A DNA stretch of 64,000 nucleotides from Halorubellus litoreus (lineage in GTDB: Archaea > Halobacteriota > Halobacteria > Halobacteriales > Natrialbaceae), in the NCBI RefSeq assembly GCF_037081675.1, contig NZ_JAZAQL010000001.1, positions 248,001 to 312,000 on the forward strand, in the 5' to 3' direction. Position 1 is the stretch's first letter. Each line of letters opens with the position of its first letter. Shown in pieces: positions 51,107 through 59,828 of this stretch. The position numbers were made by a program, and so were the translations under genes. The notes beneath the pieces are model-generated. The model saw nothing but the letters and a program-made list of their open reading frames with translations, had not been told where the DNA came from and made no database searches.

Positions 51107-51766
51107 ATGGACGCAAAGCAGACCGTCAAGTACGTCGCGTTCCATCAGGTGCTCGCGACGCTCGCGGCCGTGGTGGGCCTGGGAATCGTCGGCGTCGGTG
51201 CGTGGCTCGGATTCGGCGACGCGGCCCAGATAGTGTTGAGCGACGCCCCGCAGAACTGGGGTGATGCGGTGGCGGCGGCGAACCCGACGACGTTCGTCGC
51301 GCTCGCGGTCGTCGGCGTGATAGTCTGGCAGGTCGGGAAGACCGTCGCGCTCGTCGTGACCATCGGGAAGGTCGCCGACGCCGTCGGTGGTGGCGGCGGT
51401 GGCGCGGACGCGGAGGCCGTGAAGCGCGCGGTGTTGAGCGACGTCGACGACCGCATCTCGAGCGTCGAGTCGGACGTGAAACGTCACGAGCAGGCGCTCT
51501 CGGACGCCGAGCGTGCGTCGAGCGGCGCAGGCGCGGGTCGGGCGTCGGGCCAGAGCGCGTCCGCGAGTGGCGAGAGCGGCGGCCGACGGTCGCGCCGTCG
51601 CGGGTCGAAGAGCGAGGACGCGAGCACGGGCGACGGCGCGAGTTCGTCGGGCGGAGCGTCCACGGACGCGGCTGGCGGCCGGGAGTCGAACCGGAAGAGC
51701 AACCGGCGCGCGTCCCGGTCGAGCGAGAGCGGGTCGACCGACGGCGGCGACGGCAGCGCGAACTGA
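51107..51766 (+). CDS. Membrane protein with long Ser/Arg/Gly-rich tail
   Basis: The 219-residue protein has two membrane helices (about residues 12-36 and 64-88), a G-rich turn (AVGGGGGGADAEAVKRAV), a short coiled coil (SDVDDRISSVESDVKRHEQALSDAE) and then a disordered tail of about 85 residues rich in S, G, R and D. I do not recognise the family. The basic-acidic tail faces the cytoplasm if the helices form a hairpin, and may bind nucleic acid or protein. It is expressed divergently from ppsA. Confidence 0.72.
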   Translation: MDAKQTVKYVAFHQVLATLAAVVGLGIVGVGAWLGFGDAAQIVLSDAPQNWGDAVAAANPTTFVALAVVGVIVWQVGKTVALVVTIGKVADAVGGGGGGADAEAVKRAVLSDVDDRISSVESDVKRHEQALSDAERASSGAGAGRASGQSASASGESGGRRSRRRGSKSEDASTGDGASSSGGASTDAAGGRESNRKSNRRASRSSESGSTDGGDGSAN

Positions 51767-51841
51767 CCGCGGTGGGCGCCGCCGTGGCGCTCGGTTAGAC
51801 GCCAGGCGGTCATTCTCGCGGGGGTCGAGCGTTCGAGGAGT

Positions 51842-52768
51842 TTACGCTTCGAGGATGTCGTCGGTCTCGTACTCTGGGACGCGAAGGTCGCCGTCGAGTG
51901 CGACGGTCGCCTCCCCGCCGACGCGGACCTCGCCGCCGTCGACGCGGACGCGGACCGTCCCCGGCCGGTCCAGGTAGTGACCTTGCTCGCAGACGAGTTC
52001 GTCCGGGAAGTCCGTGAACGCGCCAGCCTGCCGGAGGTACGCGCCAACGGCGCCGCTCGCCGTACCGGTGACGGGGTCCTCGCTGATACCGAGGCTCGGA
52101 CAGAACGCGCGAGCGTGCAGCGTGCTGTCGGCGTCGAGCGCGTCGAACGTGAACAGGTACACGCCCGCGGCGTCGTACTCGTCCGCGAGCGCTTCGACCG
52201 CGTCGTCGTCCGGCGTGGCGTCGCCGACGTGCTCGAGGAAGTTCACGGGAATCACGAGGAACGGGAGGCCCGTCGACGCGACCGCGGCGGAGAGGTCCGC
52301 GCCGACGTCCTGGAACGCGGCCGGGTCCACGCCGAGTGCCTCGCCGACGCGCTCGTAGTCGACGTCCACGGGCTGGACCGACGAGGTGTCCTGGGTCATC
52401 CACACCATTCCGTCGTCGGTGACGTCGACGTCGAGCACGCCGACGTTCGTCTCGACGGTGTGCGTGCCCGCGTCGAGTTCGTCGTCCTCGCGGAGGAACC
52501 CGTGCGCGGCGATGGTCGCGTGCCCGCAGAGGTCGACCTCCTGCGTCGGCGAGTAGTACGTCAGTCGACGGTCCGCGTCGTCGCTCCCCGCGAGGAACGC
52601 GGTCTCGCTCACCGAGAGTTCGCGCGCCACCGCCTGCATCTGTTCGGCGTCGAGGTCGTCGGCGTCCGGGACGACGCCGGCGGCGTTCCCCGCGAGCGGT
52701 TCGGTCGTGAACGCGTCGACGAGCGCCACCCGTCGCGTGTCGTGATCGGGCGTGTCGTGGTCGGTCAC
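51842..52768 (-). CDS. PhzF-family isomerase
   Basis: The 308-residue protein has the diaminopimelate-epimerase-like PhzF fold. Conserved segments are VDAFTTEPLAGNAAGVV at the start, ARELSVSETAFL (catalytic glutamate), EVDLCGHATIAA, and the C-terminal half ending with EDPVTGTASGAVGAYL. The natural substrate in archaea is unknown. The start is a GTG at 52768; no ATG occurs at a sensible position. Its upstream side abuts the 31-bp repeat region. Confidence 0.9.
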   Translation of the reverse strand: MTDHDTPDHDTRRVALVDAFTTEPLAGNAAGVVPDADDLDAEQMQAVARELSVSETAFLAGSDDADRRLTYYSPTQEVDLCGHATIAAHGFLREDDELDAGTHTVETNVGVLDVDVTDDGMVWMTQDTSSVQPVDVDYERVGEALGVDPAAFQDVGADLSAAVASTGLPFLVIPVNFLEHVGDATPDDDAVEALADEYDAAGVYLFTFDALDADSTLHARAFCPSLGISEDPVTGTASGAVGAYLRQAGAFTDFPDELVCEQGHYLDRPGTVRVRVDGGEVRVGGEATVALDGDLRVPEYETDDILEA

Positions 52769-52814
52769 GACTACGCGGAGGGACGGCCGCCTCAAGAAGC
52801 TACAGGTCCGCGGG

Positions 52815-52894
52815 CCACGCGGCGAGGTCGTCACAGTCGACCGGTCCACGCGGCGAGGTCGTCACAGTCGACCGGTCCACGCGGCGAGGTCGTC
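52815..52894. repeat. 31-bp tandem duplication overlapping a stop codon
   Basis: Units start at 52815 and 52846, and a third, partial one at 52877 lies fully inside the hydrolase gene. Each begins CCACGCGGCGAGGTCGTC. The hydrolase stop (52862-52864 on the plus strand) lies inside the second unit. Since 31 is not a multiple of three, each added copy shifts the frame. Confidence 0.92.
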
Positions 52895-54304
52895 GACGAG
52901 CGCTTCGAGGACGTTCCCGGGCTGGAGGTACTCGCTCGGCGTCGACGGCCCCTCGCCCGGCAGGAACAGGTGGTTCGCGGTCGCGTACGTCCGGAACGTC
53001 GCGTTCCCGGCGTCCGCGAGTGCGTCCGCCCACGGCTGGCGTTCGCGCTCGACCGGGACCTGGTAGTCCCGGCCGGCGAACGCGAGGAATCGCGGGACGT
53101 CGAGGTCGGCGGCGACGGCGGTCTGGTCGTACGCGGCGAGCTGCCGCCAGAAGTTCGCGTGGTACCCGAGGACGACCTCGTCGTCGCCGAGGTCGCCCGC
53201 CTGGATGCGGTCGACCGCGGCGTCGACCGCCTCGATGCGGTCGCGTTCGGCGTCGCTCACCGCGCCGTCGACGTTCGCGAGGTACTCGATCTGCACCTCG
53301 ATGAGCGCCGCGAGCGACCCGGCCGGGCCGGCGAGCGACGCCATCCCCGCGGTCTCCGCCGCAGTCGCGATGCGGGGCGCAGCCATCCCGCCGAGGCTGT
53401 GCCCGACGACCGCGACCGGCCCGACCGCGTCCTCGCCGCGGAGGACGTCGACCGCGGCGACGGCGTCGTCGACCGTGAGGTCGTCGAGGTCGAGGCCGTC
53501 CGAGCGAGCGACGTCGCACGCGAACGTCCGCTTGTCGTACCGGAGAACGGCGACGCCACGGGACGCGAGCCCCCACGCGAGGTCCTGGAACGGCCGGTTC
53601 GGGCCGAACGACTGGTTCCGGTCGTTCGGCCCGGAGCCGTGAACGAGCACGACGCCGGGGACGGTCTCGCCGTCGTCGACCGCGGCGTCCGGGAGCGAGA
53701 GCGTCGCATCGAGGTCGCACGCGGGCGACGGCACGGTGCGCTCGCGTTCGACGAACGCCTCGCTGTCGACGTACGCGGGCGGTTCGTACGCGGCGTCGGT
53801 CGGCCGGAAGTTCAGGCCGGCGAGGTCGCGGCCGGTGAACGTCACGACGACGAGGAGGACGCCGCGCTCGAACGTCGCGCGCAACGCCACGAACGGGTAC
53901 CCCTGGCTCGACCCCTGCTGGGCGACTGTCGCCCCGCGGTACGCGCCGAGGTCGCCCGCGAACTGTCGCCACGGGTCCGCGATGGCGCTCGCGGACACCT
54001 GGCCCTCGAACTGGTCGGCGAACCGGCCGACGACCGCGTGGAACTCGCCGCCGGCGAGTTCTTCGGTCACGCGTTTCGCGATGGCGACGCGCTCCGCGTC
54101 CGTCACCGGCTCCGCGGTCGTCTCCTCCGCGGTCGGTTCGGTCGCGGTCGCTGCCTCGGTCGTCGCGACGGTGGTTGGGGCCGTCGTCGCGTCGGTGCTC
54201 GTCTCGGTCGGCTGGCCGTCGCCGGCGCAGCCGGCGAGCGCAGTCGCTGCGACGCTGGCAGCGCCAGCGAGCACGCGCCGCCGCGGGAGGTCGGACGGGG
54301 ACAT
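52862..54304 (-). CDS. Exported alpha/beta hydrolase lipoprotein
   Basis: The 480-residue protein starts with a Tat-type signal and lipobox (PRRRVLAGAASVAATALAGC), then a T/E-rich linker, a DUF3887-like domain (about residues 68-165) and an alpha/beta hydrolase domain. The catalytic serine is in VVGHSLGGMA, the oxyanion-loop region is VHGSGPNDRN, and the histidine is probably in ATANHLFLPGEG. It is likely an esterase or peptidase at the cell surface. The last ten codons (DDLAAWTGRL) come from a tandemly duplicated segment; the third copy downstream, read in frame, would end DDLAAWPADL. Confidence 0.88.
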   Translation of the reverse strand: MSPSDLPRRRVLAGAASVAATALAGCAGDGQPTETSTDATTAPTTVATTEAATATEPTAEETTAEPVTDAERVAIAKRVTEELAGGEFHAVVGRFADQFEGQVSASAIADPWRQFAGDLGAYRGATVAQQGSSQGYPFVALRATFERGVLLVVVTFTGRDLAGLNFRPTDAAYEPPAYVDSEAFVERERTVPSPACDLDATLSLPDAAVDDGETVPGVVLVHGSGPNDRNQSFGPNRPFQDLAWGLASRGVAVLRYDKRTFACDVARSDGLDLDDLTVDDAVAAVDVLRGEDAVGPVAVVGHSLGGMAAPRIATAAETAGMASLAGPAGSLAALIEVQIEYLANVDGAVSDAERDRIEAVDAAVDRIQAGDLGDDEVVLGYHANFWRQLAAYDQTAVAADLDVPRFLAFAGRDYQVPVERERQPWADALADAGNATFRTYATANHLFLPGEGPSTPSEYLQPGNVLEALVDDLAAWTGRL

Positions 54305-54447
54305 ACACGGGAGTTCGTCGAATCGCCGCTTTGCGTTTTCGGTGCCGGCGGTCGCCGCCGTCGCTCGACGGGCGTCGAACCCGCAGCGTGGTTGCGCGAG
54401 GAGTGAACGCTATACGGGTCGCGCTCGTAGCACGACCCGAACTCCCG

Positions 54448-55032
54448 ATGGACCTCGCTCGCGTTCGCGCGTTCGACCCGATAACGGTCACCGACCAGCC
54501 GCGGGACGCTGGCGTCCTCATCCCGGTCGTCGAGCGCGCCGACGGCGACTACCTCCTGTTCACGAAGCGCAGCGACGAGCTCGGCAAGCACCCCGGCCAG
54601 ATGAGCTTCCCCGGCGGCGGCCGCGAGCCCGAGGACGAGGACATCGAGGCGACCGCGCTCCGCGAGGCGTTCGAGGAGATCGGGCTCGCGCCCGAGGAGA
54701 CCGAGGTCGTCGCGCGCATCGATGACATCCGCACCATCACCGAGTACGCGGTGACGCCCGTGGTCGCACGCATCCCCGACCGGACGTACCGGCCGGACGA
54801 GCGCGAGGTCGCCGAGGTCGTCGTCGTCGCCGTCGACGACTTGCTGGACCCGGAGAACTACGAGGTCGAGCGCCGCGACCACCCGGAGTACGGCGAGGTC
54901 GTCGTCCACTACTTCCACGTCGACGACTACACCATCTGGGGCGCGACCGCGCGCATCCTCGTGCAGTTCCTCGAACTCACGACGGACTGGCGCGCGCCCG
55001 ACAAGATGGACCGCGAGAACCGGTTGGCGTAG
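54448..55032 (+). CDS. Nudix hydrolase, CoA pyrophosphatase type
   Basis: The 194-residue enzyme has the Nudix box at residues 58-80 (G58, E64, REAFEEIGL). The UPF0035 signature of CoA pyrophosphatases lies just before it (LLFTKRSDELGKHPGQ, then SFPGG). It probably cleaves CoA or a CoA derivative in the cytoplasm. The 3' end shows a degenerate duplication: AACCGGTTGGCGTAG with the stop is followed 27 bases later by AACCGGCTCGCGTAG. It is divergent from the hydrolase gene. Confidence 0.9.
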   Translation: MDLARVRAFDPITVTDQPRDAGVLIPVVERADGDYLLFTKRSDELGKHPGQMSFPGGGREPEDEDIEATALREAFEEIGLAPEETEVVARIDDIRTITEYAVTPVVARIPDRTYRPDEREVAEVVVVAVDDLLDPENYEVERRDHPEYGEVVVHYFHVDDYTIWGATARILVQFLELTTDWRAPDKMDRENRLA

Positions 55033-55096
55033 GAACGCGAGACCACAAGAACCGGCTCGCGTAGGCGCCATCCGGAACCGCTCGTGCGGCCGGTGG

Positions 55097-57274
55097 TCAG
55101 AAGACGACGCGTTCGAGCGCGCGCCGGACGAACCCGGGACGGCGCTCCGAGCGCGGGAACACCGTCACCGTCGTGCAGTTCGTCGCGGGGACCGCCGGCC
55201 GGTCCTCGAACAGCGCCGCACGGACCCGGTGGTCGGCGCCGCGACGGACGACGACGTCGCCCTGGGGCAGTTGCCCGCCGTCCGGCCGGTACGTCCCGGG
55301 CGACACCGACGCGGGGAGCATCGACGATAGCTCGGACTCGTACGCGACGCCGGCGCCCGCGCCGTCCTCGGTCGCCGCCGTCTCGCCGGTCGGCCGCCAC
55401 AGCGAGAGCCGGGCGTCGTTCGCGACCGCGACCGCGTTCCCGACGGTCACCGCGGTGGGCTCGTACGGGCCGCCCTCGCCGACGACGACGACGTCCGCGG
55501 GGCGGTCGTACCCGAGGTTGTCGACGAGCAGGACGTCGCAGCCCGCGTGCCGGACGACCCAGTCGACGGGGTCGCCGAGGAGTCGCGACCGGAGCCGGAG
55601 CGGCTCGTGCTCGGCGAGGATCGAGTCCACGCCGCGCTTCGCGGCGAAGTTCACGATGGCGTGCTTCGTGTCGTGACTCACGATCTCGTCGGCCTCCACG
55701 TCGACGTCGAGTTCCGCGCCGAGCGCGTCGACGCGCGCCTCGAACGACCGGTCCTCGGTGGACTGGACGGTCGCGTGCTCGGTGAGCGGCGCCTGGTCGG
55801 GGATCTCCTGGAACCGGACCGCGACGACGCGACCGTCGTCCTCGCGGACGAGGTCCGCGGCGAGCGAGAGCAGTGCGCGCTCTCGGTCCGCACCGACGGG
55901 CTTCGTGAACGCGACGAGGACGTCGCTGGCCTCGCCTTCGGTCGCGGCGACGTCCGTCAGCGCGTGCTCGCCGAGTTGCTGCCGGACCGCCTTCCGCGCC
56001 TCGCCCTCGCGGGAGACGCGCGGCCGGACGTACACGAGGTACCAGCCGACGCTCCCGACGACGATGACGACCGCGCCGACGAGCGCTATCGTCCCCATCT
56101 GCGTGAGCAGCAGTGCGCCCGTGACCACGCCGAACACCTGCATCCACGGGTACAGCGGCGACTCGAACTCGGGCTCGTACGCGGTCGAGCCGTTCCGGAA
56201 CGCGAGGACGGCGAGGTTCACGAGCGCGAACACCATGATCTGGAACGCGCTCGCGAGCTTCGCGATCTCGAGGATGGGGACGAACGCGATGAGCGCGAGC
56301 AGGACGGCACCCGTGACGGTGATGGACGTGACGGGCGTCCCGAACCGCTCGCTGATGGCTGAGAGCGAGGGCGGCGCGAGCGAGTCGCGACTCATCGCGA
56401 ACGGGTAGCGCGACGACGAGAGGATACCGGCGTTCGCCGTGGAGACGAGCGCGAGGACGGCCGCGACGACGACCGCGAGCACGCCGACGTTCCCGAGGGT
56501 CTGCTCGGCGGCGACCGCGACGGGCGTGAGCGACCCGGCGACGCTCCCCGGGTCGGTGACGCCGACGAGGACGGCGACGATGCCGACGTACAGGAGCGTC
56601 GTGAACGCGAGCGACCCGAGGATGCCCAGCGGGATGTTGCGCCCGGGGTTCTCGACCTCCTCGGCGACGCTCGCTACCTTCGTCACGCCCGCGTACGAGA
56701 CGAACACGAGGCCGGTCGCGGCGAGCAGACCGCCGATACCGTCACCCCAGAAGTTCGCGTAGTTCCCCGCCTGCACGCTCGGCGCGCTCCCGGCGGCGAA
56801 CCAGCCGAGCGCGGCGAGCATCACGACGACGATGACGGTCTGGAGGCGGCCGGTCTGCTTCGCGCCGACGACGTTCACGAGCACGAGCACTGCCGCGAGC
56901 GCGAGCGCCACGGGCTTGAGCGGCAGGTCGAACAGCAGCAGCAGGTACGGGACGCCGCCGACGAGCGCGAGCGCGCCCTTGAACGACAGCGAGAACCACG
57001 TCCCGACGCCCGCGATGGTGCCCAGCAGCGGCCCCATGCCGCGCTCGATGTAGATGTACGTGCCGCCGGCTTCCGGCATCGCGGTCGCCATCTCGGACTT
57101 CGAGAGCGCCGCCGGGATGACGAGCAGGCCGGCGAGCAGGTACGCGACGATGACGGCCGGCCCGGCTATCTCGAGCGCGAGCGCCGGCAGGATGAAGATG
57201 CCGCTCCCGATCATCGCGCCGATACTGATGGCGAGCACCGAGGGGAGCCCGAGGTCGCGTTCGAGGCCCTTCAT
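55097..57274 (-). CDS. APC-family transporter fused to universal stress domains
   Basis: The 725-residue protein has an amino acid-polyamine-organocation permease domain of about 12 helices (residues 1-425) beginning with LAISIGAMIGSGIFILPALAL and containing FVSYAGVTKVASVAEEVENPGRNIP. A cytoplasmic region follows with two UspA-like segments (about 435-560 and 570-690). This APC-USP fusion is common in haloarchaea and is thought to couple transport to nucleotide or energy status. The substrate is unknown. It overlaps the TrkA-N gene upstream by four bases. Confidence 0.9.
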   Translation of the reverse strand: MKGLERDLGLPSVLAISIGAMIGSGIFILPALALEIAGPAVIVAYLLAGLLVIPAALSKSEMATAMPEAGGTYIYIERGMGPLLGTIAGVGTWFSLSFKGALALVGGVPYLLLLFDLPLKPVALALAAVLVLVNVVGAKQTGRLQTVIVVVMLAALGWFAAGSAPSVQAGNYANFWGDGIGGLLAATGLVFVSYAGVTKVASVAEEVENPGRNIPLGILGSLAFTTLLYVGIVAVLVGVTDPGSVAGSLTPVAVAAEQTLGNVGVLAVVVAAVLALVSTANAGILSSSRYPFAMSRDSLAPPSLSAISERFGTPVTSITVTGAVLLALIAFVPILEIAKLASAFQIMVFALVNLAVLAFRNGSTAYEPEFESPLYPWMQVFGVVTGALLLTQMGTIALVGAVVIVVGSVGWYLVYVRPRVSREGEARKAVRQQLGEHALTDVAATEGEASDVLVAFTKPVGADRERALLSLAADLVREDDGRVVAVRFQEIPDQAPLTEHATVQSTEDRSFEARVDALGAELDVDVEADEIVSHDTKHAIVNFAAKRGVDSILAEHEPLRLRSRLLGDPVDWVVRHAGCDVLLVDNLGYDRPADVVVVGEGGPYEPTAVTVGNAVAVANDARLSLWRPTGETAATEDGAGAGVAYESELSSMLPASVSPGTYRPDGGQLPQGDVVVRRGADHRVRAALFEDRPAVPATNCTTVTVFPRSERRPGFVRRALERVVF

Positions 57275-57699
57275 GCGGTCCTCGCGACGGCGTCCGCGAC
57301 GGCGGTCGTGACGCAGACGGGTTCGTGGCCCGCCGCGGCCATCGACGTCACTCGCTCCGGGTGGTGAGTCAGGACGACGACGCGCTCGACGTCGAAGTGC
57401 GCGCGCACCTGCTGGGCGACGAGCAGGTTGCGGGCGTCGGACCCGGTGGCGACGACGACGGCGTCGGCGTCGGTCAATTCGGCGGTCGAGAGCGTCGCGG
57501 CGTCCGCTGGGTCGCCGCGAACGCTACTGCCGTCGGTCGTGACCGCGGCCTCGTCGACGCGAGCGACGACCTGGCCGTCGGTCCGTAGCCGGTCGGCGAT
57601 GGCGTCCCCGACGTGACCGCCGCCGAGAACGTGGTGGTCTGGATGCGGTTCCTCCTGTCTGACCCCGTTGAACGGGAGCGTGGGTCGTTCGAGTGACAT
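57271..57699 (-). CDS. TrkA-N (RCK) domain protein
   Basis: The 142-residue soluble protein is a single RCK N-terminal domain with the nucleotide-binding motif HVLGGGHVGDAIADRLR and VVVATGSDARNLLVAQQVRA. It lacks the TrkA-C domain. It overlaps the APC-USP gene (ATGA at 57271-57274), so it is probably a nucleotide-sensing regulatory subunit of that transporter. An AT-rich promoter region lies upstream. Confidence 0.87.
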   Translation of the reverse strand: MSLERPTLPFNGVRQEEPHPDHHVLGGGHVGDAIADRLRTDGQVVARVDEAAVTTDGSSVRGDPADAATLSTAELTDADAVVVATGSDARNLLVAQQVRAHFDVERVVVLTHHPERVTSMAAAGHEPVCVTTAVADAVARTA

Positions 57700-58182
57700 C
57701 GTTGCTGTGGTCGCTCCCGAGGGGAACCGCGAGCGCCACCAGTCACTATCGGACGAGAGAGCATAAACCCGCGCATTTTTCTGAAAGACCGAGAATAAAG
57801 TCCGTTATAATCCTTATTCCGGAGTTAATTAAGAGCATAATACCAAGTCTTCAATTTCGCTGTGGCGCGACGGTGCGCCTTCGTTTCGTTCCTCGAACGC
57901 AGGACTATCCGGGTTACACCCTACGGACCGACCACGAGAACAGGCTGGCGTCGTCGCCTCGCACGCTCGGTCGCGTCGTCGCTTCAGATACTCGTTCGCG
58001 GGACGCTCCCGAACGCCGGCGTCCGCACGCACTCGAATCCCCCTCCGCGTCGCACTCCCTCGCGTCTCGTTCCCCCGAATCGCGCTGGCGGTCGCATCGG
58101 TCGCCCGATGCCAGGAGCGGGCGGCAGCGACCGTCAGATGGACTGACTCACAGAGACTTCGACCGAAAGCTTCGCGGCCGGG
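57700..58182. other. AT-rich intergenic region upstream of the TrkA-N gene
   Basis: From 57765 to 57870 the sequence is notably AT-rich, with several TATA-like stretches (TTATAAT near 57802, TTAATTAAGAGCATAAT near 57821, AATAAAG near 57792). It probably holds the promoter of the TrkA-N/transporter operon and room for other regulatory sites. The rest to 58182 returns to high G+C and has no convincing gene. Confidence 0.5.
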
Positions 58183-58314
58183 TCAGGTCATCACCCCAGC
58201 GACTGCCGGTAGTTCGCCGGTGGTCGGCCCCACCGAGCGCGTCGTCGCGGCCAGGTCCGTGCCGGCGTCGACCCCGTCGAAGGGCGTCGACGACTCGCCT
58301 GTCGTCCGTGTCAT
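58183..58314 (-). CDS. Small 43-residue ORF, MTRTTG...
   Basis: The frame encodes 43 residues, MTRTTGESSTPFDGVDAGTD at the start and PAVAGVMT at the end, with G or C at most third codon positions as in real genes of this genome. AAACTTAT ends about 28 bases before the ATG, a plausible TATA box for a leaderless message. The protein is hydrophilic with no cysteines and no membrane segment. I do not recognise it. It could be a small haloarchaeal protein, or chance in a GC-rich genome. Confidence 0.5.
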   Translation of the reverse strand: MTRTTGESSTPFDGVDAGTDLAATTRSVGPTTGELPAVAGVMT

Positions 58315-58464
58315 GCGTTCACATCACTTGCGAGACGAACGGATAAGTTTGGTGGACAAACACCCCACCAGTCCTAGAAGCTCGTTAAACACTAGTCGTG
58401 TTGAACGAATACGGTAAACGTACGACCAACCAATCCGGGTTTCTCCGTCTGGAACGGGCGTTCG

Positions 58465-59709
58465 TCAGTCGAGGCAGTGCGCGACGACGCGGAGCATCCG
58501 GTCGCCGTGGACCTCGTCGGCGAACAGCGGCACGCGCTTGACGTCGTGGCCGCGGAAGACGTCCTGGGCGCGAGCGAGCGCGCCCTGCTGGACCGACCAC
58601 CGCTGCTGGCAGAACTCGCAGTCGTCGAGGTCCGGCGTGACGAACTCGGTCGCGTCCACGTCGTCCGTGACGTCCGCGAGGTCCTCCATCACCTTGTTCA
58701 CGACGACGGTGTCGTTCGGAATCGAGTAGTCCTCGAGCTGGCGGATGAGCCGCTCGCTCTCGATGACGCTCATCTCCTCGGGGATCATGACGACGCGGAA
58801 GTCGGTCTGGGCGGGGTCCTGGAGGACCGCACGGAGCTCCTCGATGCGGTCCGCGAGCTCGCGGAGGTCGCCCATCGCCGCCTCGCTCTCGTCGTCGTCC
58901 CCGAACATCCCCATCATGCCGTCCATGAGCCCGCTGAGGCGTTCGCGGAGCGAGAGCATCCGGCCGACCATCGAGTCCATGACCTCCGGGAGTTCGAGCA
59001 GGCGGAGCGTGTGTCCAGTCGGTGCGGTGTCGACGACGACGCGCTCGAACCGCGGGTCGTCGATGTACTCCAGGAGCAGTTGCAGTGCCGCCGCCTCGTC
59101 CGCGCCCGGCATCGCGCCACCCATCAGCGACCCCATCGGGTCGTCGCCACCGAGCAGTTCGCCGAGACCACCCATCGGGCCGGCGCCGCCGCTCGCGTCC
59201 CCGAACGGGCCCCCCGCGTTCGCACCGCCGGCGCCGCCGGTGCCCGCGCCACCTGCGCCCGTCCCGGCGTCGTCACCGAACGGGTCCGACCCGCCGTCGC
59301 CGCCCGCGAACCCGAGCGCGTCCACGCCCTCCTCCGCGGCGACCTCCGGGTCTATCTCCGCGCCCCACAGCGGGACGTCCTCGCGGACGCGCCCGGGCTT
59401 GGCGGGGACGTCCACGCCGAGCGTGTCCGACAGCGAGTGCGCGGGGTCAGTGGAGACGACGAGCGTCTTCGTGCCGTCGCTCGCGCTCGCGAGCGCCGTC
59501 GCCGCCGCCATCGTCGTCTTCCCGACACCGCCCTTCCCGCCGTACAGGACGTACTCGGGCGCGTCCACGCCGTCGAGCGCGACGTCCTCGGTCGTGCGCG
59601 TCCCCGGTTCGTTCCCTGCGTCGTCGACGACGTCCACGTCGATGCTCGACGACCCGTCACCGTCCTCGTCCTCGACCTCGTCGACCGGCGAGACGTCGAT
59701 GTCACTCAT
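58465..59709 (-). CDS. Get3/ArsA-family ATPase
   Basis: The 414-residue ATPase has Walker A GKGGVGKTT at residues 58-66, the A-loop STDPAHSLSDTLGV, and switch II VVDTAPTGHTLRLLELP near 225-241. It has one ATPase domain, so it should work as a dimer. A methionine-rich segment (about 246-270, GRMLSLRERLSGLMDGMMGM) and a CxxC pair in DCEFCQQRW match features of Get3, which carries tail-anchored proteins to membranes. Unusual additions are an acidic N-terminal extension (1-50) and a glycine-rich insertion (about 134-203). The ATG at 59709 is divergent from the gene at 59829. Confidence 0.9.
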   Translation of the reverse strand: MSDIDVSPVDEVEDEDGDGSSSIDVDVVDDAGNEPGTRTTEDVALDGVDAPEYVLYGGKGGVGKTTMAAATALASASDGTKTLVVSTDPAHSLSDTLGVDVPAKPGRVREDVPLWGAEIDPEVAAEEGVDALGFAGGDGGSDPFGDDAGTGAGGAGTGGAGGANAGGPFGDASGGAGPMGGLGELLGGDDPMGSLMGGAMPGADEAAALQLLLEYIDDPRFERVVVDTAPTGHTLRLLELPEVMDSMVGRMLSLRERLSGLMDGMMGMFGDDDESEAAMGDLRELADRIEELRAVLQDPAQTDFRVVMIPEEMSVIESERLIRQLEDYSIPNDTVVVNKVMEDLADVTDDVDATEFVTPDLDDCEFCQQRWSVQQGALARAQDVFRGHDVKRVPLFADEVHGDRMLRVVAHCLD

Positions 59710-59828
59710 ACAGGCGGGTTGGCCGCTCGCACTTGTGTACTTCCCGGTCCGGACCGAGCACGGATACCCCTCGAGGGCGTGCAGGCACCCCAAGGCCCTT
59801 TAGGTCGGTGGACGCACCCGTGGAACGA

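Noticed and set aside
57862..58146. Plus-strand ORF in the AT-rich gap near 57.9 kb
   Set aside because: The product is rich in R and P with no recognisable fold, and third codon positions are not biased as in real genes of this window.
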